A DNA stretch of 10,103 bases, from the NCBI GenBank assembly GCA_001824455.1, contig MHXL01000076.1:252-10354 (forward strand). The letters run 5' to 3'. The notes beneath the pieces are model-generated. The model saw only the letters and a program-made list of their open reading frames with translations, made no database searches and had not been told where the DNA came from. How positions within the stretch are numbered: position 1 is the stretch's first letter; each line of letters begins with the position of its first letter. Below, piece after piece: positions 6,625-10,103 of the stretch. Position numbers and translations under genes: made by a program. Source of the stretch: Desulfuromonadaceae bacterium GWB2_53_15 (GTDB lineage: Bacteria; Desulfobacterota; Desulfuromonadia; Geobacterales; Pseudopelobacteraceae).

Positions 6625-8031
6625 ATGAAAAAATTTATATTCACCATCATCTTACTGACATTTACCCTCCCCTCCCCTGTCCTGGCCTTCTTCGGCACCC
6701 AAAGCACATACTCCTCCATGCCGGAAATGGTCGATGCAATGGCAAAGGAAATGAAAGGGAAATTTGCTGGTAAGAAATTATACATCAATCCTGAATTCAT
6801 TACCGATGAGGACAACGCGGATTGTGGAACGCTGCCAATCTTCGGTTTGCTGGCAGTCGAATTGAACCGTTCCTTGAGTAAATCAGGCTTTACTTTTGAG
6901 TATCAGTCCGTTGATGCCGATTTTGCCGTCAGTGCGAAACTGCACCGCACGGGAGAAAATCTGCGGGTTTACGTTACGCTTTCGGACAGCAGGAACAACA
7001 CATCTTACCGTTCACTGGAAGGAACCTACGAAATCCCTGTCCGCAACCTTCAGTCCGGCTGGGACAAGGAAAATCTGGACAGCCGGATAGAGCGTCTCGC
7101 GAACCGAACCATCAGCAGTTCTAAAGGCCAGGTAATCTATCTCAATCCGGTTGTGGAAAAACGGAAACGCTATTCCAGTGAATTTGGCGAATATGTACTA
7201 ATTCGTTTGAAATCCGTGCTTTCAAGCAACGGCATAAAACTGGTCGAACATTTGCCTGCAAATAAACCATCGTTGGCAGCCTCAAAAGGCGCTGTTCTGA
7301 CACTTGAAACCAGCGATGCCGCACAGGCCGGGGCAAATGCGCTCCTCGACGGCGGTTTTCTCAAACAGGGCGATAAAGGGATCTTTCTTGGCCTGACCCT
7401 GAAGGATCTTAACGGCAAGGTTTTGGGCAGCGCAGACGACACCATTCCCCGCTCGCTGGTAAAATACAGCCTGGACAACGATGAGGCGGAGAGGATATCC
7501 GAGATTGCCGACATCGAACACGAACAGACCGGAAACATGGTCAGGATTGCCACGACCAAAGGTGGCGGCTACCAGATCTATCGCGAGGGAGAGACCGTCC
7601 AGTTTACCCTTCAGGTCACCAAACCGCTCTATCTCTACATCTACGATATCAATCCGCAAGGCGAGGTCAGCCTGCTCTACCCCAAGGCTGGTGAGATGGA
7701 AACCCCCAAACAGCCTGGCATCATCTATACCCTGCCTGAAGAGAGTGATTCCTGGGAGATCAAGGTTGAAGCACCCTTTGGCAAAGATGCAGTCAAGGTT
7801 TTCGCCAGCGACCGCAAGATCGCCATACCCCGCATTAGCGAGCAGATGGCCTCACGCAGCTTCGTGGGTGGAACCCGCAGCCTGAACAGGGTCAACAAGG
7901 TACAAAAGGAGCTGGCAGCCCAGCCGGCCATCAACGGCCTCGATCTGGTAGATTACTACAAGGGGGCCGCGGCCGGTATCGCCGCGCCACTGTACGAATC
8001 AACCGTGTATATCGAGACGCGGCCCAGGTAG
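6625..8031 (+). CDS. Exported protein with duplicated N-terminal domain and C-terminal DUF4384-like domain
   Basis: This 468-residue protein starts with a cleavable signal peptide: charged KK, a hydrophobic core and a PSPVLA|F cleavage site after A21. No lipobox cysteine is present, so a soluble periplasmic or secreted location is inferred. Two similar units follow: residues about 47-138, opening with GKKLYINPEF, and about 165-279, opening with GQVIYLNPVV. Each then has an FG(L/E)-type helix, and each ends in a V/L-T-L-(S/K)-D strand and an x-IP turn, suggesting an internal duplication. Residues about 305-398 match the DUF4384 pattern: GGGYQIYREGETVQFTL, a PLYLYIYDINPQGEVSLLYP strand pair, then EAPFGKDAVKVFAS. 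The last 70 residues are unassigned. AAGGCAGGA at 6611-6619 supports the ATG. DUF4384 domains are, to my knowledge, often fused to or encoded near caspase-like domains, and the caspase lipoprotein is immediately upstream. GC is low at the 5' end and rises towards the 3' end. Confidence 0.85.
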   Translation: MKKFIFTIILLTFTLPSPVLAFFGTQSTYSSMPEMVDAMAKEMKGKFAGKKLYINPEFITDEDNADCGTLPIFGLLAVELNRSLSKSGFTFEYQSVDADFAVSAKLHRTGENLRVYVTLSDSRNNTSYRSLEGTYEIPVRNLQSGWDKENLDSRIERLANRTISSSKGQVIYLNPVVEKRKRYSSEFGEYVLIRLKSVLSSNGIKLVEHLPANKPSLAASKGAVLTLETSDAAQAGANALLDGGFLKQGDKGIFLGLTLKDLNGKVLGSADDTIPRSLVKYSLDNDEAERISEIADIEHEQTGNMVRIATTKGGGYQIYREGETVQFTLQVTKPLYLYIYDINPQGEVSLLYPKAGEMETPKQPGIIYTLPEESDSWEIKVEAPFGKDAVKVFASDRKIAIPRISEQMASRSFVGGTRSLNRVNKVQKELAAQPAINGLDLVDYYKGAAAGIAAPLYESTVYIETRPR

Positions 8032-8036
8032 CAGGA

Positions 8037-8042
8037 TATAAT
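8037..8042 (+). promoter_or_regulatory. Possible -10 box upstream of pfkA
   Basis: A perfect TATAAT lies in the 44-bp gap between the DUF4384 gene and pfkA. It would start transcription near 8049, about 27 bases before the pfkA ATG. No good -35 box is present at 16-18 bases (the sequence there is around TCGAGACG), and the TG of an extended -10 is missing. It could give pfkA a promoter of its own, or be coincidental, with pfkA read from upstream. Confidence 0.3.
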
Positions 8043-8075
8043 TCCGCCGGTAACGGTATTTCAGGAGGGCAACAC

Positions 8076-9038
8076 ATGAAACGACTTGCAATTCTAACCA
8101 GCGGTGGTGACTGTTCCGGCATGAACGCAGTCATCCGCTCAGCGGCGCGCACCGCGATCGCCAATGACGTCGAGATGATCGGCTACCGCAAAGGATATGC
8201 CGGCCTGTTGAAGAACGATTACATCACGTTGGATTCCAAAACGGTCTCTGGCGTGCTTCAGCGCGGCGGCACCTTTTTGCAGTCGGCCCGTTCCCAGGAG
8301 TTCCGCACCGATGAGGGGCGCAAACTGGCTCTGGACAACCTGCTTAAAGCCAAAGTCGAAGGATTGATCGTTATCGGCGGGGATGGCTCGTTGAACGGAG
8401 CATTGGCTCTGGACCGCATGGGTTTTCCGGTGATCGGCATCCCGGCCAGCATCGACAACGACATCCCCTATACGGACATGGCGCTGGGAGTGGATACAGC
8501 CCTCAACAACATCATCTATGCCGTGGACTGCATCAAGGACACCGCCAACTCCCATGACCGGGCCTTTATCGTTGAGGTGATGGGCCGCAACTCCGGCTAT
8601 CTGGCCAGCATCAGCGCTATCGCCACCGGGGCTGAATTCGCCATCGTGCCCGAGGTGGAATTCGACCTTTCGGCCATGTGCCACCAACTGCGCCAGCGCT
8701 ACGACGAAGGCCGCACCAATGCGCTGATCATCATGGCCGAGGGCGCCGGACAAGCGCAGGAGATCGCAAACAGCATCAAGGATTGCGCCGGTTTTGAGAC
8801 GCGGGTTACCGTGTTGGGCCACTACCAGCGAGGCGGCGCGCCAACGGTTTTCGACCGCCTGCTGGGCAGCCGCTATGGTCGCAAATCAGTTGAACTGCTT
8901 TTAAATGGCACCAAAGGGGTCATGGTCGGCCTGTCCGCCAATTCACTGACCACAACCCTGTTGGAGATGGTGGCAAACGGCGGCCAGAAAAAACTGAACG
9001 ACGACCTGCTGCGTATGGCCGACATCCTGGGTATCTGA
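8076..9038 (+). CDS. pfkA: ATP-dependent 6-phosphofructokinase
   Basis: The enzyme phosphorylates fructose-6-phosphate with ATP to fructose-1,6-bisphosphate, the committed step of glycolysis, in the cytoplasm. The length is 320 residues, the same as E. coli PfkA, and key positions coincide. The nucleotide site is LTSGGDCSGMNAVIR at the N-terminus and IGGDGS with D103 and G104; glycine at 104 marks ATP use, where PPi-dependent enzymes carry aspartate. The catalytic motif is SIDND with base D127 (serine where E. coli has threonine 125). VEVMGRNSGYLA and VLGHYQRGG form the fructose-6-phosphate site. The arginines matching E. coli R21 and R25 are kept, so classical ADP/PEP allostery is possible. 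AGGAGG at 8063-8068, 7 bases before the ATG, is the strongest ribosome binding site in the window. corA begins one base after the stop. Confidence 0.96.
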   Translation: MKRLAILTSGGDCSGMNAVIRSAARTAIANDVEMIGYRKGYAGLLKNDYITLDSKTVSGVLQRGGTFLQSARSQEFRTDEGRKLALDNLLKAKVEGLIVIGGDGSLNGALALDRMGFPVIGIPASIDNDIPYTDMALGVDTALNNIIYAVDCIKDTANSHDRAFIVEVMGRNSGYLASISAIATGAEFAIVPEVEFDLSAMCHQLRQRYDEGRTNALIIMAEGAGQAQEIANSIKDCAGFETRVTVLGHYQRGGAPTVFDRLLGSRYGRKSVELLLNGTKGVMVGLSANSLTTTLLEMVANGGQKKLNDDLLRMADILGI

Positions 9039-9039
9039 G

Positions 9040-10103
9040 ATGAAAAAGCGCAAACTGTATAGCGGACGGTCACGCAAGACAGGCCTGCCGCCCGGAACCC
9101 TGGTGCATATCGGCGATGTTCCCGCCACCGGCGCAACCACCATCAGCAGCTGTTTCTATTCTTCTGCAGGCTACAGCGAAGAACACCCGACAAACTTTGA
9201 GCAGTGCATCATCGCACCAGGCACACCAGGCGTCAGTTGGATCAATGTTGATGGAATTCATGACGTGGACTTGATCAAGCGCGTCGGCGACTGTTATGGA
9301 CTCCATCCCCTGGTGCTGGAAGACATCGTCAACACCAATCAACGGCCAAAGATCGAGGATTACGGCGACTACATCTTCATTGTCGCCCGGATGATCAACT
9401 TACGCAAGGATCAGAGCATCGAGACCGAACAGATCAGCCTGATCCTGGGCCCGGGATATGTGCTCTCCTTTCAGGAAGGAATCGATGGCGACGCCTTCGA
9501 ACCGGTCCGGGAACGTATCCGCAGTGGAGTTCGTATCAGAACCATGGGGGCCGATTACCTGACCTACGCCCTGATTGATACTATCGTGGACAGGTACTTT
9601 ACCGTACTGGAGGGGATGGGCGAACTGGTTGAGGAACTGGAAGACGAACTGGCAGCCGGCCCCTCCCAGCTGGTCCTGAGAAGGATTATCGCCTTCAAGC
9701 GGGAAATTGTCTTTCTGCGCAAGGGGGTTTGGCCGCTGCGCGAGGTGACCTCTGCGCTGGAACGTGGTGAATCAGACTTGATCGCAGAGGAAACCCGCAT
9801 ATTTTTCCGCGACATATACGATCACACCATCCAGGTAATCGACGGAGTGGAGACCTTTCGCGACCTGCTCTCAGGAATGCTGGACCTGTATCTTTCCAGT
9901 ATCAGCAACCGCACCAATGAAGTGATGAAATTCCTGACCGTGGTCGGAACGATTTTCCTGCCGTTGACATTTCTGGTAGGTGTTTATGGCATGAATTTCA
10001 GATATATGCCGGAACTGGAGTGGCACAGCGGCTACTATATGCTGTGGGTGTTCATGATAATGATCTCGGCGGGCATGATAGTCTATTTCAAAAAAAAGCG
10101 CTG
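9040..10103 (+). CDS. corA: Magnesium/cobalt transport protein CorA (last residues beyond window end)
   Basis: CorA is a pentameric inner-membrane channel for Mg2+ (and Co2+) uptake. Reading from the ATG at 9040 gives 354 codons plus two bases with no stop. The long cytoplasmic domain contains WINVDG, LHPLVLEDIVNTNQRPKIED and the acidic/coiled helix around ELVEELEDEL. Near the C-terminus is TM1, ending in the selectivity motif GMN (residues 317-319, in VYGMNF), then a periplasmic loop PELEWHSGYY, TM2, and a basic tail YFKKKR. In Thermotoga maritima CorA (351 residues) the tail ends in a closely similar YFKKKKWL, so only one or two residues should be missing here. The start codon lies one base after the pfkA stop with only a weak GGGTATCTGAG ahead of it, so translation is probably coupled to pfkA. 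Confidence 0.94.
   Translation, partial: MKKRKLYSGRSRKTGLPPGTLVHIGDVPATGATTISSCFYSSAGYSEEHPTNFEQCIIAPGTPGVSWINVDGIHDVDLIKRVGDCYGLHPLVLEDIVNTNQRPKIEDYGDYIFIVARMINLRKDQSIETEQISLILGPGYVLSFQEGIDGDAFEPVRERIRSGVRIRTMGADYLTYALIDTIVDRYFTVLEGMGELVEELEDELAAGPSQLVLRRIIAFKREIVFLRKGVWPLREVTSALERGESDLIAEETRIFFRDIYDHTIQVIDGVETFRDLLSGMLDLYLSSISNRTNEVMKFLTVVGTIFLPLTFLVGVYGMNFRYMPELEWHSGYYMLWVFMIMISAGMIVYFKKKR

Noticed and set aside
8087..8500. Possible PPi-dependent phosphofructokinase
   Set aside because: The position equivalent to E. coli 104 is glycine (GGDGS), which indicates ATP use.
8139..8822. 227-codon minus-strand open frame opposite pfkA
   Set aside because: Antisense shadow of the strongly conserved pfkA; its His/Gly/Asp-rich composition is typical of the reverse frame of a GC-rich gene.

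Overview
This looks like a chromosomal window from a delta-type bacterium of the Geobacter/Pelobacter lineage (Desulfuromonadia). That assignment rests on the moderately high GC of the housekeeping genes, the style of the GlgP, PfkA, CorA and RarA proteins, and general resemblance; no marker gene in the window fixes the genus. Seven protein genes are supported: two run off the window ends and five are complete. There is no rRNA, tRNA, CRISPR array, insertion sequence or phage gene.

Layout. Positions 1-598 (minus strand) hold wrbA, an FMN-dependent NAD(P)H:quinone oxidoreductase cut at its C-terminus by the window edge. A 391-bp divergent control region (599-989) follows, with a plausible sigma-70 promoter for each direction and a perfect 9-bp inverted repeat on the wrbA side. 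On the plus strand, glgP (glycogen phosphorylase, 990-3482) is followed 14 bp later by rarA (AAA+ replication-repair ATPase, 3497-4858). The first codons of rarA contain a very strong palindrome, and its middle contains three copies of an 8-bp repeat.

Next comes a block of clearly lower GC at its start. It holds a lipoprotein with a C-terminal caspase-like (peptidase C14) domain (4962-6467) and a signal-peptide protein with a duplicated N-terminal domain and a C-terminal DUF4384-like domain (6625-8031). Both are predicted to be exported, so they would form an envelope caspase/DUF4384 pair. This is the most unusual content of the window.

The right-hand part returns to core metabolism. pfkA (ATP-dependent 6-phosphofructokinase, 8076-9038) is followed after a single base by corA (Mg2+/Co2+ channel, 9040 to beyond the window end).

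How the genes fit together. GlgP releases glucose-1-phosphate from glycogen and PfkA commits hexose phosphate to glycolysis, so both ends of the window serve carbohydrate catabolism. RarA and CorA are housekeeping. The caspase/DUF4384 block sits between these core genes as an apparent accessory insert. All functional statements come from reading motifs and from memory of the families; no database search was run.
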